The notes below the pieces were generated by a model. It made no database searches. It saw nothing but the letters and a program-made list of their open reading frames with translations, and was not told the DNA's origin. The position numbers were made by a program, and so were the translations under genes. From assembly GCF_000272045.2 (NCBI RefSeq), contig NZ_AJYZ02000042.1:560222-600561 (forward strand): DNA of 40,340 nucleotides, given 5' to 3'. This DNA is from Vibrio crassostreae 9ZC13 (GTDB lineage Bacteria > Pseudomonadota > Gammaproteobacteria > Enterobacterales > Vibrionaceae). Shown here piece after piece: positions 1-8,955 of this stretch (position 1 is the stretch's first letter; every line of letters begins with the position of its first letter).

Positions 1-468
1 CGCTTCACCGTTGTCTGCACCGATTTGGAATGATTTAGTACCGTGAGTACCGTTAAGCAACTTGTTGCCACCAAAAGACGTCGTTTCCGCGATACGGTTC
101 AGTTCGTCGTTCAGCGCTGTTACTTCTTCTTGAATCGCTACACGCTCAGATTTTGAGTTTGAGCCGTTTGAAGATTGTAGAGACAAATCACGCATACGTT
201 GCAGGATGTTAGTCGTCTCATTCATTGCACCTTCAGCTGTTTGTGCAATTGAGATACCGTCGTTCGCGTTACGTACAGCAACATCAAGACCACGACTTTG
301 AACGTTCAAACGGTTCGAGATTTGTAGACCCGCAGCGTCATCTTTTGCGCTGTTGATTTTTGAGCCAGAAGCTAGACGCTCCATTGATGTTTGTTGTGCG
401 CTGTTTGCGTTGTTTAGGTAACGTTGCGCTGTCATCGCTGAAACGTTTGTATTTACATTCACTGCCAT
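1..468 (-). CDS. Flagellin, N-terminal 156 residues (cut by window start)
   Basis: This is a filament subunit secreted by the flagellar type III export system. The start MAVNVNTN, the NSAKDDAAGLQISNRL block, the repeated NANDGISIAQTAEGAMNE block and the ETTSFGGNKLLNG block are the classic N-terminal D0/D1 flagellin helices. The frame runs unbroken to base 1, so the middle and C-terminal parts lie outside the window. The ATG at 468 follows a GGAGAAATCACC ribosome site. A sigma-28 promoter lies about 80 bases upstream. It is a close paralogue of the flagellin at 1117-2253. By order (flgL, flaA, then this gene) it sits where V. cholerae has flaC, but flagellin letters differ between Vibrio species, so no symbol is assigned. 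Confidence 0.95.
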   Translation of the reverse strand, partial: MAVNVNTNVSAMTAQRYLNNANSAQQTSMERLASGSKINSAKDDAAGLQISNRLNVQSRGLDVAVRNANDGISIAQTAEGAMNETTNILQRMRDLSLQSSNGSNSKSERVAIQEEVTALNDELNRIAETTSFGGNKLLNGTHGTKSFQIGADNGEA

Positions 469-549
469 GGTGATTTCTCCAATTGATTTTCCGGTATAGC
501 GGTTTCCGACGTCTCGGAAAACCAAGTAGTTCTCTCAAAGTTACTTTTA

Positions 550-576
550 ATAACGGCGCGAAAATCAGAAGCTTTA
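550..576 (-). promoter_or_regulatory. Sigma-28 (FliA) promoter of the first flagellin
   Basis: Reading the minus strand, TAAA (576-573) is followed by 15 bases and then GCCGTTAT (557-550). This matches the flagellar sigma-28 pattern TAAA-N15-GCCGATAA at nearly every position. The expected transcript start is near 542, giving a leader of about 75 bases before the ATG at 468. Late-class flagellins in Vibrio are read by sigma-28, so this gene should be expressed only after the hook is complete and FlgM is exported. Confidence 0.85.
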
Positions 577-894
577 GAAAAACTTTCAAAAAACCACAAA
601 AAAAATATTAATCTAATATTTATCAACAACTTAATTTTCATCATTTTCTAATACAGCGATAGATTTCAATTGGAAAAAGATCTTAACCTGTTCAGAAAGC
701 GTACGAACCGCCGTCTAAATGGCTCAAGGTCGAGAAATGATCAATCGCCAAAGATCTCTGACTTACGCAAATCTTGTGTAATAGATGACATTATTTGTCG
801 TGAAGAAGAACCATCAAATAGAGATTTGGAAAAGGTAGTGCGAGAAAGTTCACAGGAAAATAAATAGCAAAAACAAGAAATACAGAAAGGAAAA

Positions 895-924
895 AGCCCC
901 TTTTCCTTTGAGAGAACCGGGGCT
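895..924 (-). terminator. Probable intrinsic terminator downstream of the flaA-like flagellin
   Basis: On the minus strand AGCCCC (924-919) pairs with GGGGCT (900-895) across an 18-base loop and is followed by TTTT then CC and more T. The stem is short and the loop large, so this is a moderate call. It lies about 190 bases past the flagellin stop codon. Confidence 0.5.
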
Positions 925-1067
925 AGTTGGCGCGTCAGAGCCTGTGTGGAGATCATCGAGAAATGAACACATTTCCGACTTGCCGTTGCATTCTTACTGC
1001 AAAAATGGATAGCAGGTGAGAGATGAGAGAGCTAAACATTCAATAGTAAGTATGCTTGCCAGTTTCC

Positions 1068-1104
1068 CTTGCTGCATGGCTCACGTCTGAACACGAGCAG
1101 CAAG
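1068..1104. repeat. 8-bp inverted repeat just after the flaA-like flagellin
   Basis: CTTGCTGC (1068-1075) and GCAGCAAG (1097-1104) are perfect inverted copies separated by 21 bases, beginning 13 bases past the stop codon of the flagellin at 1117. No run of T follows on the minus strand, so it is not a standard terminator. It could be a 3-prime mRNA stabilising structure. Confidence 0.4.
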
Positions 1105-1116
1105 TTCAACCAATAA

Positions 1117-2253
1117 CTATTGCAATAATGACATTGCAGAGTTAGGCAACTGTTTTGCTTGAGCAAGTATTGAAGTACCTGCTTGTTGCAGAATTTGTGA
1201 TTTGGTCATTTGCGTCGTCTCTTTCGCAAAGTCCGTATCTTTGATTCGGCTGTTTGAAGCGTCTACGTTCTCTTGTACGTTTGCCAAGTTATTAATACTG
1301 TGGCTTAGACGGTTCTGTTTTGCACCCAAATCAGCACGCTGTGAATCCACGTACTTCATTGCAGAATCAATCACGCTGATCGCGTTCTGTGAACCCGCAA
1401 CGCTGGTTAAGCTAACATCTTGAACCGAGGTTGCGCGGCCTTCACTCTTAATACCTAGCTCAGACGCTAGACCACCAGAGATAGACATTGGGCCGTCAAG
1501 GTCAGGTTCAGCAACGAACAGTTGAATGCGACCATCATCAGTAACCGATGCGTTCACAAGATCAGACTGACCATTAATGTAAGTCGCAAGCTCTTCGATA
1601 TCATCGCCCGCTTTGGTATTGATATCTAAAACGATGTCTTCACCCGCTTTGGTTTTGAATTCGAACTTAAGATCGCTCGCTGTTGGCGGCACTTCCCAGT
1701 TCTTATCTTTCGCGTTTTCTGAATCGAACGTAGTACCACCCATACGGTAGTCATCTGCACGGATACTTGTCAGAGCCATGATCATTGCTTCACCAGAGTT
1801 AGAACCGATCTGGAATGAAGCTTCACCGAATGAACCGTTCAGTAGACGACGACCACCAAACGATGTGGTTTCCGCAATACGGTTAAGCTCATCTTGAAGT
1901 GCCATTGACTCTTCGTTCAGTGCAGTACGCTCTGCCGGCGAGTTAGTGCCGTTTGATGATTGAATCGCTAGATCACGCATACGTTGTAGTACGTTAGTCG
2001 ATTCGTTCATCGCGCCTTCTGCTGTTTGAGCAATCGAAATACCGTCGTTGGCATTACGCATTGCCACATCAAGACCACGAGACTGAGCGGTTAGACGGTT
2101 CGAGATTTGCAGACCTGCCGCATCATCTTTCGCGCTGTTGATCTTGTGACCAGATGACAAACGCTCCATAGAAGTCGCTAAGTCATTAGATGCTTTATTC
2201 AGGTAACGCTGTGCTGTCATAGCAGATACGTTAGTGCTTACATTGATAGCCAT
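1117..2253 (-). CDS. flaA: Flagellin with sigma-54 promoter (FlaA-like)
   Basis: Full-length flagellin of 378 residues and a filament subunit. It has conserved N-terminal helices (MAINVSTN, SAKDDAAGLQISNRL), a variable middle (about 170-290), and C-terminal helices with SRIKDTDFAKETTQMTKSQI ending in NSAMSLLQ, as expected for D0. The ATG at 2253 was chosen because AAGGAG lies seven bases upstream and family members begin MAINV; an in-frame ATG 24 bases earlier would add a non-conserved tail. It follows flgL and has a sigma-54 site, the combination seen for the essential V. cholerae flaA. The symbol rests on position and promoter type, not on an alignment. Confidence 0.93.
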   Translation of the reverse strand: MAINVSTNVSAMTAQRYLNKASNDLATSMERLSSGHKINSAKDDAAGLQISNRLTAQSRGLDVAMRNANDGISIAQTAEGAMNESTNVLQRMRDLAIQSSNGTNSPAERTALNEESMALQDELNRIAETTSFGGRRLLNGSFGEASFQIGSNSGEAMIMALTSIRADDYRMGGTTFDSENAKDKNWEVPPTASDLKFEFKTKAGEDIVLDINTKAGDDIEELATYINGQSDLVNASVTDDGRIQLFVAEPDLDGPMSISGGLASELGIKSEGRATSVQDVSLTSVAGSQNAISVIDSAMKYVDSQRADLGAKQNRLSHSINNLANVQENVDASNSRIKDTDFAKETTQMTKSQILQQAGTSILAQAKQLPNSAMSLLQ

Positions 2254-2393
2254 TTTGCTCTCCTTATGAGTTCGCAAAGTTTCTGCGAAGCGGCCAGCTT
2301 TACTCTCATATGGATAAGCACTGACCGTGTATTACTCGATAAACCCTATACAAGGTTTAAGATCTGTATTAATCATTTATAACCAACACAGAT

Positions 2394-2409
2394 ACAAGTT
2401 GTATGCCAA
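2394..2409 (-). promoter_or_regulatory. Sigma-54 promoter of the flaA-like flagellin
   Basis: On the minus strand TTGGCAT (2409-2403), five bases, then TTGT (2397-2394). The spacing matches the sigma-54 pattern TTGGCAC-N5-TTGC, with two mismatches. Transcription should start near 2382, about 130 bases before the ATG at 2253. In Vibrio this class is activated by the enhancer-binding protein FlrC. Confidence 0.75.
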
Positions 2410-2531
2410 GTTTAATATCATATAAATAATTTTTTAATTATCTAAAAATCAGAAGCTTACAAACAACACTGCGCAATTATGATTTTCTACTATTAGAAGA
2501 TGAAAAACATTCACCTTCCTTATTGCCGTTT

Positions 2532-2579
2532 TTTGCCGCTATTCTAGAAACATCATGCTTCGTACAAAAAAGCGGCAAA
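2532..2579. repeat. 9-bp inverted repeat downstream of flgL
   Basis: TTTGCCGCT (2532-2540) and AGCGGCAAA (2571-2579) are exact inverted copies with a 30-base loop. Each carries a flanking A/T run, but the large loop makes it a poor standard terminator. The AGCGGCAA word also forms the stem of the terminator at 17621-17648. Confidence 0.4.
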
Positions 2580-2596
2580 CTGTGGCGTCATTCGCA

Positions 2597-2616
2597 CGTA
2601 TGGCATAGCACATACG
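2597..2616. repeat. Short hairpin CGTATG/CATACG downstream of flgL
   Basis: CGTATG (2597-2602) pairs with CATACG (2611-2616) over an 8-base loop. It lies 55 bases beyond the flgL stop on the minus strand and is not followed by T residues. It may be a transcript-end structure together with the repeat at 2532-2579. Confidence 0.35.
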
Positions 2617-2671
2617 GCAAGGAATCAACGCCATGGTGATCGACAAGCCACCATTAAATACCGATTGATCA

Positions 2672-3862
2672 TTAAATATAGTTAAACAAGGTCAGGTCTT
2701 TGGTTTTGCCAAACGCTTGTTGAGAAGCTTGTAGTGCTCGAGAGTTTTCATTGAACTCAATGATCGCTTTCGAGTAATCCAAGTCTTCAAAGTTGCTTTT
2801 TGCTTTTGCTAAAGACAACTTGAAATCTTCATGTTGTTGCTCTTGAATATCCAAAGTACTCAAGCGTGCACCAACATCGGTTCTTGCCTTGGTCAAATGG
2901 ATAAACGCAGCGTGGAACTCTTCAGTTACTTGGTGCAGTTTCGCTGTTGCTGATGCATCCGATACCGGGTTTTCAGCCTGCTCAGCAGCCTCTTTGAACG
3001 TATCAAAGATAGAGAAAGTCTCTCGTGGTTCTAAGGTGATCGAATCACCTTTAGTGATTTGGCCTTTGATTTGAATATTCAGCCCTTCATAAACAATGCC
3101 TGTCGAAGGATCAAAATCTTCTGCCGCAACCACTGCGCCGTCTTTTTCAAGCTGATAAGCGAAATTGCCCGTCTGCATGTCGACAAACGTCACTTTATAA
3201 GTAGACCCATCTTCATCGCTGTTGGTCGCACGCCCGAGCAATAACTCAGACGCAGGTTCAAGCTCGTACTGAGGTTCGTAGTCACCGAACGGGTTGTCTA
3301 TTTCCATAAACATCTTGCTGCCCGGATCATTCATTGCCATTTCAAAGCTGCTTGCCACACGCATCTTGCGTTGGTAGTCATCACCTTGATATGTCACATT
3401 CCCTTCGTTATCTCGAAAGAAAGGCTGATTTTTCGGCTTAGTGCCTGCAAACGTGTAGTTACCCGACTCATCTTGAGAGTTGGCTAAATGCAGGAAGTTA
3501 TTCGCCAGTTCTTGAATTTCACGCTTCTTAGCTAAACGGTCTTCCGGAGAAAGCGCACCGTTGATCATTTCCATCACGGTTCGTTTTGCTTCATCAGCAA
3601 AGCCTTCAGTGTTAGAAACCAATACTTCATGATGCTCAAGACGGTTTCTGACTAGAGTAATCGCATCGACATACTGTTTAAGCTGTTCTGACTGCTGACC
3701 AATGTTCTGTAAATAGTGCGTCGCTAATGGGTCATCACTTGGCGACTGTAACTTCTTACCCGAAGCAAGTTGTGCTTGGTTGTGATGCACCTTGTTCTCT
3801 TGACGGCGCAAGTCGTTTTGTACTGACTGATAATTATGGAAGCTAGAGATACGATTCAACAT
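2672..3862 (-). CDS. flgL: Flagellar hook-filament junction protein FlgL (HAP3)
   Basis: This 396-residue axial protein joins FlgK to the flagellin filament. The N-terminus MLNRISSFHNYQSV and the LASGKKLQSPSDDPLATHYL block are typical of FlgL, which resembles flagellin at its ends; the C-terminus (about 340-396) is a helical D0/D1 segment. The ATG at 3862 follows AGGAAGG. It starts 10 bases after the flgK stop, so the two are one operon driven by the sigma-54 site before flgK. Confidence 0.95.
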   Translation of the reverse strand: MLNRISSFHNYQSVQNDLRRQENKVHHNQAQLASGKKLQSPSDDPLATHYLQNIGQQSEQLKQYVDAITLVRNRLEHHEVLVSNTEGFADEAKRTVMEMINGALSPEDRLAKKREIQELANNFLHLANSQDESGNYTFAGTKPKNQPFFRDNEGNVTYQGDDYQRKMRVASSFEMAMNDPGSKMFMEIDNPFGDYEPQYELEPASELLLGRATNSDEDGSTYKVTFVDMQTGNFAYQLEKDGAVVAAEDFDPSTGIVYEGLNIQIKGQITKGDSITLEPRETFSIFDTFKEAAEQAENPVSDASATAKLHQVTEEFHAAFIHLTKARTDVGARLSTLDIQEQQHEDFKLSLAKAKSNFEDLDYSKAIIEFNENSRALQASQQAFGKTKDLTLFNYI

Positions 3863-3872
3863 TTATACCTTC

Positions 3873-5753
3873 CTATCTCAGAGCCAAAATAGTGTTAAAC
3901 GTATCATTGGCTGCTTGCATGATACGTGAAGAAGCCATATACGCTTGCTGAAATTTCATCATGTTTGCCGCTTCTTCATCGAGGTTTACTCCCGAGATAG
4001 AAGCAATACGTTCTTGAGCCGACTGTTTTTCTAATGTCGCAATATCACTCAGGCGATTTGCCGTTGAAGACTTCAAGCCCGTATTAGTATTCAAGTTGTG
4101 GTAAAGGTCTAAAATCGTAGACTCACCATCATTCAACAGCTTTCCTGTTTGAAGATCTTGTAGCTTACGCAGGTTACCGTTGTCACCTTCTGATGGGACA
4201 AGGTTTGCCGTAAACTTATCATTTGCCACCGCACCGGGTGTGAGCTCAAACGTTGTACCGTTGATGGTCACTGGCCCTTGTGGCGGATACGGTTGAGGCT
4301 GCATTAAAATGTTACCCTTCGGATCCGTCACAGCAAACTGCTCACCTTTTGGTGAGACAATCACTTCAAACTCACGCAGTTGACCTGCTTCTAGGATTTT
4401 AAATCCCGCTGTACCCTTGGCAAACGTGGTCGATGCCTCATAACTTTGCGCAGCAATGTCTTTCGGGTCTTTGGTTTCCATATGAATCTGCGCAGCAAAA
4501 TTACGCGTTGGACGCAGTAACAGTTTCTCTCCTAGTTCAGGAGGGTTACGTACTTCCACTCGCATGCCATCAAGATAAAAAGCACTACCGCTAGAGTCGG
4601 TCGCCATCTTAACGGTCTCATCGTTCGGCTTAGTCACGACATAATCACTGCCATCGTATTTCAGTCCATACTCACCGCCTTTTAAGGCAGAAGTATCATC
4701 AATGTATACCGCAACATCGGCTTTCGATTGCCCGCTAGCCGTGACACGAGATTTTGCCACCAGCTCTGAGTTCACGTCGGTAAACAAATCCTTGCCTACG
4801 TTGCCGTTAAGATCCAAACCTTGTTCTTGAAGACTATTGACCTCATATGAAAACGCGGTCGCCAAACGACCAAGCTCATCCATGATTGCTGGGATATGTT
4901 CGTCACGCATGTCTAGCATGGCGCCGATTTTTCCGTCGATATCACTGCTGGTGATCGGTTTTAAAGACTTACCTTCAACAATCGCTAGGCGGCGCTGATG
5001 TGCATCGGGTAAGCCATCAACCATCTTCAGCTGACTCGCTTCACTACCAGAGACCAAGGTATGGCCATTACCAATATGGACATTAAACCCTTCGGCATTT
5101 GAGCGTGGTGTCACCGTAACTTTGGTGTAACCAGAAAGCTCATTAATCAACTTTTCATGCTGATCTCGTAGGTCATTATGAGGCCCAGGAGTTCGCATCA
5201 TTAAACGCTGAACATCACGGATCTCGTACGCAAGTTGGTTAACTCGCTCGATACCCATATCTAATTTTTTATTCGTAGAATCAGACTGTTGACGAACTGT
5301 TTCATGAAATTCATTCAAGGTTTTAGTTACAAGCCCTGCTTTCTCTAACACGACCTTACGCGCACCCACATCATTTGGGGTATCGCCGAGAGTCTTAACG
5401 GAATCAAACCATTCGTTGAGGTTTTCTGGAATCTTCTTTGAAGCGACCGACGACAACATGCTCGACAGCATATCGAGGTTGGCTTCGGTATCGCCTTTGT
5501 TGGCGGCATTGGTTGTCGATAAGTTAAGTTCTTTGACGGCAAACTGATCCCAAGAGCGGCGAACATTTTCCACATGTACCCCCATACCGTAGGATTGCCC
5601 ACCGTACTGGCGCGGGTCATTCACACCTTGAATCACAGACTGGCGGCTATAGCCCTCTGTGTTAGCGTTAGAAATGTTATGACCTGTGGTGTTGAGCTGT
5701 CTCTGAGCCGTAAGAACACTTTGTGCCCCTACATTCAGAAGATCCGACGCCAT
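3873..5753 (-). CDS. flgK: Flagellar hook-associated protein FlgK (HAP1)
   Basis: 626 residues; first junction protein on the hook tip. The N-terminus MASDLLNVGAQSVLTAQRQL and NTTGHNISNANTEGYSRQ (about 21-39) is the conserved flagellar rod/hook motif. The C-terminus SGVNLDEEAANMMKFQQAYM matches the FlgK C-terminal domain. The ATG at 5753 has a GGGGG ribosome site. First gene of the flgK-flgL operon, with its own sigma-54 promoter about 60 bases upstream. Confidence 0.97.
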   Translation of the reverse strand: MASDLLNVGAQSVLTAQRQLNTTGHNISNANTEGYSRQSVIQGVNDPRQYGGQSYGMGVHVENVRRSWDQFAVKELNLSTTNAANKGDTEANLDMLSSMLSSVASKKIPENLNEWFDSVKTLGDTPNDVGARKVVLEKAGLVTKTLNEFHETVRQQSDSTNKKLDMGIERVNQLAYEIRDVQRLMMRTPGPHNDLRDQHEKLINELSGYTKVTVTPRSNAEGFNVHIGNGHTLVSGSEASQLKMVDGLPDAHQRRLAIVEGKSLKPITSSDIDGKIGAMLDMRDEHIPAIMDELGRLATAFSYEVNSLQEQGLDLNGNVGKDLFTDVNSELVAKSRVTASGQSKADVAVYIDDTSALKGGEYGLKYDGSDYVVTKPNDETVKMATDSSGSAFYLDGMRVEVRNPPELGEKLLLRPTRNFAAQIHMETKDPKDIAAQSYEASTTFAKGTAGFKILEAGQLREFEVIVSPKGEQFAVTDPKGNILMQPQPYPPQGPVTINGTTFELTPGAVANDKFTANLVPSEGDNGNLRKLQDLQTGKLLNDGESTILDLYHNLNTNTGLKSSTANRLSDIATLEKQSAQERIASISGVNLDEEAANMMKFQQAYMASSRIMQAANDTFNTILALR

Positions 5754-5823
5754 AATGCCCCCAAAAAACTTAACAAAACCAGAATGAACTGATTAACTAC
5801 AACCGTATATTACTAAGATAAAA

Positions 5824-5839
5824 GCAATATATGTGCCAA
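5824..5839 (-). promoter_or_regulatory. Sigma-54 promoter of flgKL
   Basis: On the minus strand TTGGCAC (5839-5833), five bases, TTGC (5827-5824). This is a perfect match to the sigma-54 core at the correct spacing. The predicted start is near 5812, about 60 bases before flgK. It separates flgKL from flgFGHIJ, whose terminator is at 5933-5955. Confidence 0.9.
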
Positions 5840-5932
5840 CACAAACAATAGGAAATTAAAAGACGATAATTTATTGAAGTGTAAGGAGATAACTATGAAT
5901 TACGCGTAAGAACTGAAGGGGCGGAGAAGAAA

Positions 5933-5955
5933 AGAGCCTGCCAGTAGCAAGCTCT
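5933..5955 (-). terminator. Intrinsic terminator after flgJ
   Basis: On the minus strand AGAGCTTGC pairs with GCAGGCTCT (one G-T pair) over a five-base loop, followed by TTT and C/T residues. It begins about 20 bases past the flgJ stop and closes the flgFGHIJ operon. Confidence 0.85.
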
Positions 5956-5973
5956 CTATGTTGATTTATGACG

Positions 5974-6891
5974 CTAGTTCATCTCATCAATCTTGGCTTT
6001 AACTCGTAAAACCTTGTCTGCATAGTTAGGGTCAGTTGCGTAACCAGCCTGATGAATACCTTTGATGAAATTCTCTGAATTGCCTTGATGCTGTAGCGCC
6101 GTTTCGTATCTTGGATTTTCGTTCAAGAACTTCACGTAATCATTAAAGCTATCTTCGAAATTAGAGTAAGAACGGAAGGAAGCTGACTCTTTAACGGCGG
6201 TTTTGCCATGGAACTCAAGAGTTTGAGTCGCGACCTTATCGCCCTTCCAACTTCTATCTGCTTTGATGTTAAATAAGTTATTGCTGTTGCCCAAAGAGTT
6301 CTTAACCATTTTAGAACCCCAACCCGTTTCAAGGGCAGCTTGTGCCAATAGAAGAGACGAGTCCACACCAAGCGCACTTGCCGCTTTTTCCGCGTAAGGC
6401 TTCATTGAGGTCACAAACGATTCTGGAGAATCAAAGGATACTGGCTGTTTTGCTGCTTGCGCAGGTTGAACGTCTGACGCTCGCTCTTCCGAACGGCCTG
6501 AATATTGCGGTCTTTGCAATGAAGCATCAAAGCCTTCACTGCGAACCTTCTCTTCAGACGTATCGCTTGCTTGGCCAGCGCTTAGTTGAGCCACGATCAT
6601 ATCTGCAAGACCTAATGAACCTGAAGCGCTTAACTCACTCGCCATTTGGTCATCTTGCATCTGACGATAGAACTGCTCGTTCTGGCTGTTCAACATATCC
6701 GACTTAAAGCTCGAGTTAGCATCGCGCATTGACTTAAACAACATCGAGGTGAAAATCGATTCAAACTGTTTTGCCGCCGCGGTTAATGCTTCTTTCTCGC
6801 TACCTTCTTCACCGTTTACCGCTTGTTGACGAAGGCGGTCTAGGCTACCGATATCGTGAATAAAGCCGATGTCATTGTTATTTTTAATCAT
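5974..6891 (-). CDS. flgJ: Peptidoglycan hydrolase / rod-assembly protein FlgJ
   Basis: 305 residues, two domains. Residues about 30-105 are the rod-binding domain (AAKQFESIFTSMLFKSMRDA). Residues about 155-305 are a glucosaminidase domain with QAALETGWGSKMV; E188 is the probable catalytic acid. A low-complexity linker (about 105-150) joins them. It cuts peptidoglycan so that the rod can cross the wall. It is last in flgFGHIJ, 13 bases after flgI, with a terminator just downstream. Confidence 0.96.
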   Translation of the reverse strand: MIKNNNDIGFIHDIGSLDRLRQQAVNGEEGSEKEALTAAAKQFESIFTSMLFKSMRDANSSFKSDMLNSQNEQFYRQMQDDQMASELSASGSLGLADMIVAQLSAGQASDTSEEKVRSEGFDASLQRPQYSGRSEERASDVQPAQAAKQPVSFDSPESFVTSMKPYAEKAASALGVDSSLLLAQAALETGWGSKMVKNSLGNSNNLFNIKADRSWKGDKVATQTLEFHGKTAVKESASFRSYSNFEDSFNDYVKFLNENPRYETALQHQGNSENFIKGIHQAGYATDPNYADKVLRVKAKIDEMN

Positions 6892-6904
6892 GCTTTACCC
6901 CTTC

Positions 6905-7996
6905 TTAGATAATGATCAATTGGCCTTCAATCGCACCCGCTTGTTTCAGTGCTTGAAGGATTGCCATTAAATCAGAAGGTGCAGCGCCCACTTCATTGAC
7001 TGCGCGTACCAAATCGTCCAGCGTTAGGCCAGGTTCAAATTTGAACATCTTACCATCGCCTTCCGTGATTTCGATATCAGAATCAGGGACCACTACCGTT
7101 TGGCCACCAGAGAATGCATTCGGTTGGCTTACGTTTAGATTTTCTTTAATTGCAACCGTCATACCACCGTGGGTGACCGCCGCCGCTTTTAGGCGAACGT
7201 GCTTACCAACCACAATCGTACCTGTACGAGAGTTGACGATGATTTTTGCAGAGCCTTCAGCAGGGTCGAACTCGATGTTTTCGATAGCCGACAAGAATGC
7301 TACACGCTGGCTGATTTCACGCGGTGCACGAACTTTTACTGAAGTTGCGTCTACCGCTGAAGCCATTTGTGGGCCTAGGAAATTATTAACCGCATCAGCC
7401 ATACGCTGAGCCGTTGTGAAATCTGATTGGATTAGGTTGAAGGTGATGTAGTCACCACGACCGAATGGCGTTGGGATCTCTTGTTCAACCGTCGCACCGC
7501 TAGAGATGATACCAACGTTAGGGTTGTTACCGACAATCTTAGAACCGTCGTTACCTTGTGCACTAAAGCCACTTACCACCAAGTTACCCTGCGCGACCGC
7601 ATACACTTGACCGTCTAGACCTTTCAAGAAGGTCTGTAGCAAGGTACCACCACGAAGGCTTTTTGCTGAACCGATAGAAGAAACGGTTACGTCAACTTCT
7701 TGCCCTTGCTTAGAGAATGCTGGCAGTTCAGCAGTCACAATAACAGCCGCGACGTTTTTGGTTTTTGGCTTAGTGCCGGGCGGCAATTGGATGCCAAAAT
7801 TTTGCAGCATTGCGTTAAATGTTTGATCGGTAAAGGGAGTTGTCTCACCAGTACCCGGCAAGCCCGTGACCAAACCATAACCGACAAGTTGGTTACTACG
7901 AACACCCGCCACTTTTGCCACGTCTTTGATTCGCGCAGCATGGGCACTGGTGGCAAGAAATAGCATGCCGAATAGTACGAGTGTCAGTTTTTTCAT
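6905..7996 (-). CDS. flgI: Flagellar P-ring protein FlgI
   Basis: 363 residues with an N-terminal signal peptide (MKKLTLVLFGMLFLATSAHA, cut near residue 20). The mature start ARIKDVAKVAGVRSNQLVGY and the C-terminus ending AGAIEGQLIII are family hallmarks. It assembles the periplasmic P ring around the rod, with FlgA as its chaperone. It follows flgH by 94 bases in the same operon. Confidence 0.97.
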   Translation of the reverse strand: MKKLTLVLFGMLFLATSAHAARIKDVAKVAGVRSNQLVGYGLVTGLPGTGETTPFTDQTFNAMLQNFGIQLPPGTKPKTKNVAAVIVTAELPAFSKQGQEVDVTVSSIGSAKSLRGGTLLQTFLKGLDGQVYAVAQGNLVVSGFSAQGNDGSKIVGNNPNVGIISSGATVEQEIPTPFGRGDYITFNLIQSDFTTAQRMADAVNNFLGPQMASAVDATSVKVRAPREISQRVAFLSAIENIEFDPAEGSAKIIVNSRTGTIVVGKHVRLKAAAVTHGGMTVAIKENLNVSQPNAFSGGQTVVVPDSDIEITEGDGKMFKFEPGLTLDDLVRAVNEVGAAPSDLMAILQALKQAGAIEGQLIII

Positions 7997-8090
7997 TGAG
8001 TAACCTGTCTGTATTGCTTTAATTTATAATAGCTTAGCTAAATGTGGCTGAGTGATAGAGGCTGTCAGTATGTCGTCGTCCTATCAAGCT

Positions 8091-8867
8091 CTACAGAGAT
8101 ACATTAAAGAATCGTGCCAAGAATCCAGGCTCTTGCATATCTTTCTGTACGCCAGTCCCTGAGTACTGAATTCGTGCGTTAGAAACACGGTTTGAAGCAA
8201 TGGTATTTTCGAAGTCAATATCGTCTGGACGGATGGTACCGCTTAGGCGGATGTACTCATCGCCGGTGTTCAGTGTCATCCACTTCTCACCACGAACCAC
8301 TAGGTTGCCATTAGCTAATACTTCGATGACTTCAACGGTAATGTAGCCGCTGATGCTGTTACTTTGGTTGGCTGATGCATCACCAGCGAAGGTATTGGTG
8401 TTGCTCAGATCGTAAGAGAAGTTGTACTTATCGATCGTCAGCTCTTGACCACCAACAGCCAGCGGCTCCATCGATGCATCATTCGACTTAGACATGTCTG
8501 CGTTGGCTTTTTTGGTCGCTCGAGTATTCTCATCTAGCGCTACAGTGATGATGTCACCAATACCACGAGGCTTTGAGTCGTCATACATGCTGCCAATGTG
8601 GTTCACATTAAACAGTGAGCCCGTTGCCGCTGCGTAATGCTCTGGTTTCTGCTTGGGGTTGATTGGCGCCCATGCAGGGTCACCAGCAATTGGATCGGTT
8701 CGCCCACGAAGCGTGTCAATAATGCCAGAGCTCTCTTGCGCCGACTTATCGCCTTCAACCGCATCAACCACTGTGGTTGCATTTTCTTCTGCCGGAGTCT
8801 CGATCGGGTCCAGAACAGCACATCCCGACATAGACATAAACAAAGCTAAACAAAAAATACGTTTCAT
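8091..8867 (-). CDS. flgH: Flagellar L-ring lipoprotein FlgH
   Basis: 258 residues. The lipobox MSGC places the lipidated cysteine at residue 16. The conserved GDIITVALDENTRATKKANAD region (about 103-123) and the C-terminal IRPDDIDFENTIASNRVSNA block identify FlgH. It forms the outer-membrane L ring, which in Vibrio is extended by FlgO, FlgP and FlgT (all in this window). It lies between flgG (88 bases upstream) and flgI. Confidence 0.97.
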   Translation of the reverse strand: MKRIFCLALFMSMSGCAVLDPIETPAEENATTVVDAVEGDKSAQESSGIIDTLRGRTDPIAGDPAWAPINPKQKPEHYAAATGSLFNVNHIGSMYDDSKPRGIGDIITVALDENTRATKKANADMSKSNDASMEPLAVGGQELTIDKYNFSYDLSNTNTFAGDASANQSNSISGYITVEVIEVLANGNLVVRGEKWMTLNTGDEYIRLSGTIRPDDIDFENTIASNRVSNARIQYSGTGVQKDMQEPGFLARFFNVSL

Positions 8868-8955
8868 GGCGATATACTCTCAGCAGGCAGTGGTAAATGG
8901 GTCAATTAGCAAAAACAGATAGATTAATTAAAAAAGTAAACGGCGAATAAACCAA

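Larger units (their letters stand above)
469..1116. other. 648-bp intergenic region between two flagellin genes
   Basis: No convincing gene is seen here. The part near 469-580 holds the ribosome site and sigma-28 promoter of the truncated flagellin. A hairpin followed by T residues on the minus strand (895-924) is the likely terminator of the upstream flagellin. An 8-bp inverted repeat lies at 1068-1104. Short open frames on both strands around 670-956 lack a ribosome site and any family resemblance. Nothing was recognised at about 580-890. Confidence 0.7.
2254..2671. other. 418-bp intergenic region between flgL and the flaA-like flagellin
   Basis: No gene is seen. The region carries the sigma-54 promoter of the flagellin (2394-2409), an A/T-rich stretch at about 2410-2450, and two inverted repeats (2532-2579 and 2597-2616) between the flgL stop and the promoter. 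Binding sites for the sigma-54 activator FlrC may lie near the promoter but cannot be identified by eye. Confidence 0.7.

Noticed and set aside
670..867. 65-residue plus-strand open frame between the flagellins
   Set aside because: It begins with TTG, has no ribosome site, biased basic composition and no family resemblance; it overlaps an equally weak minus-strand frame.
741..956. 71-residue minus-strand open frame between the flagellins
   Set aside because: It has no ribosome site and crosses the hairpin terminator at 895-924.
6996..7409. 137-residue plus-strand open frame inside flgI
   Set aside because: Shadow of a well-supported flgI on the other strand; no signal or family features.
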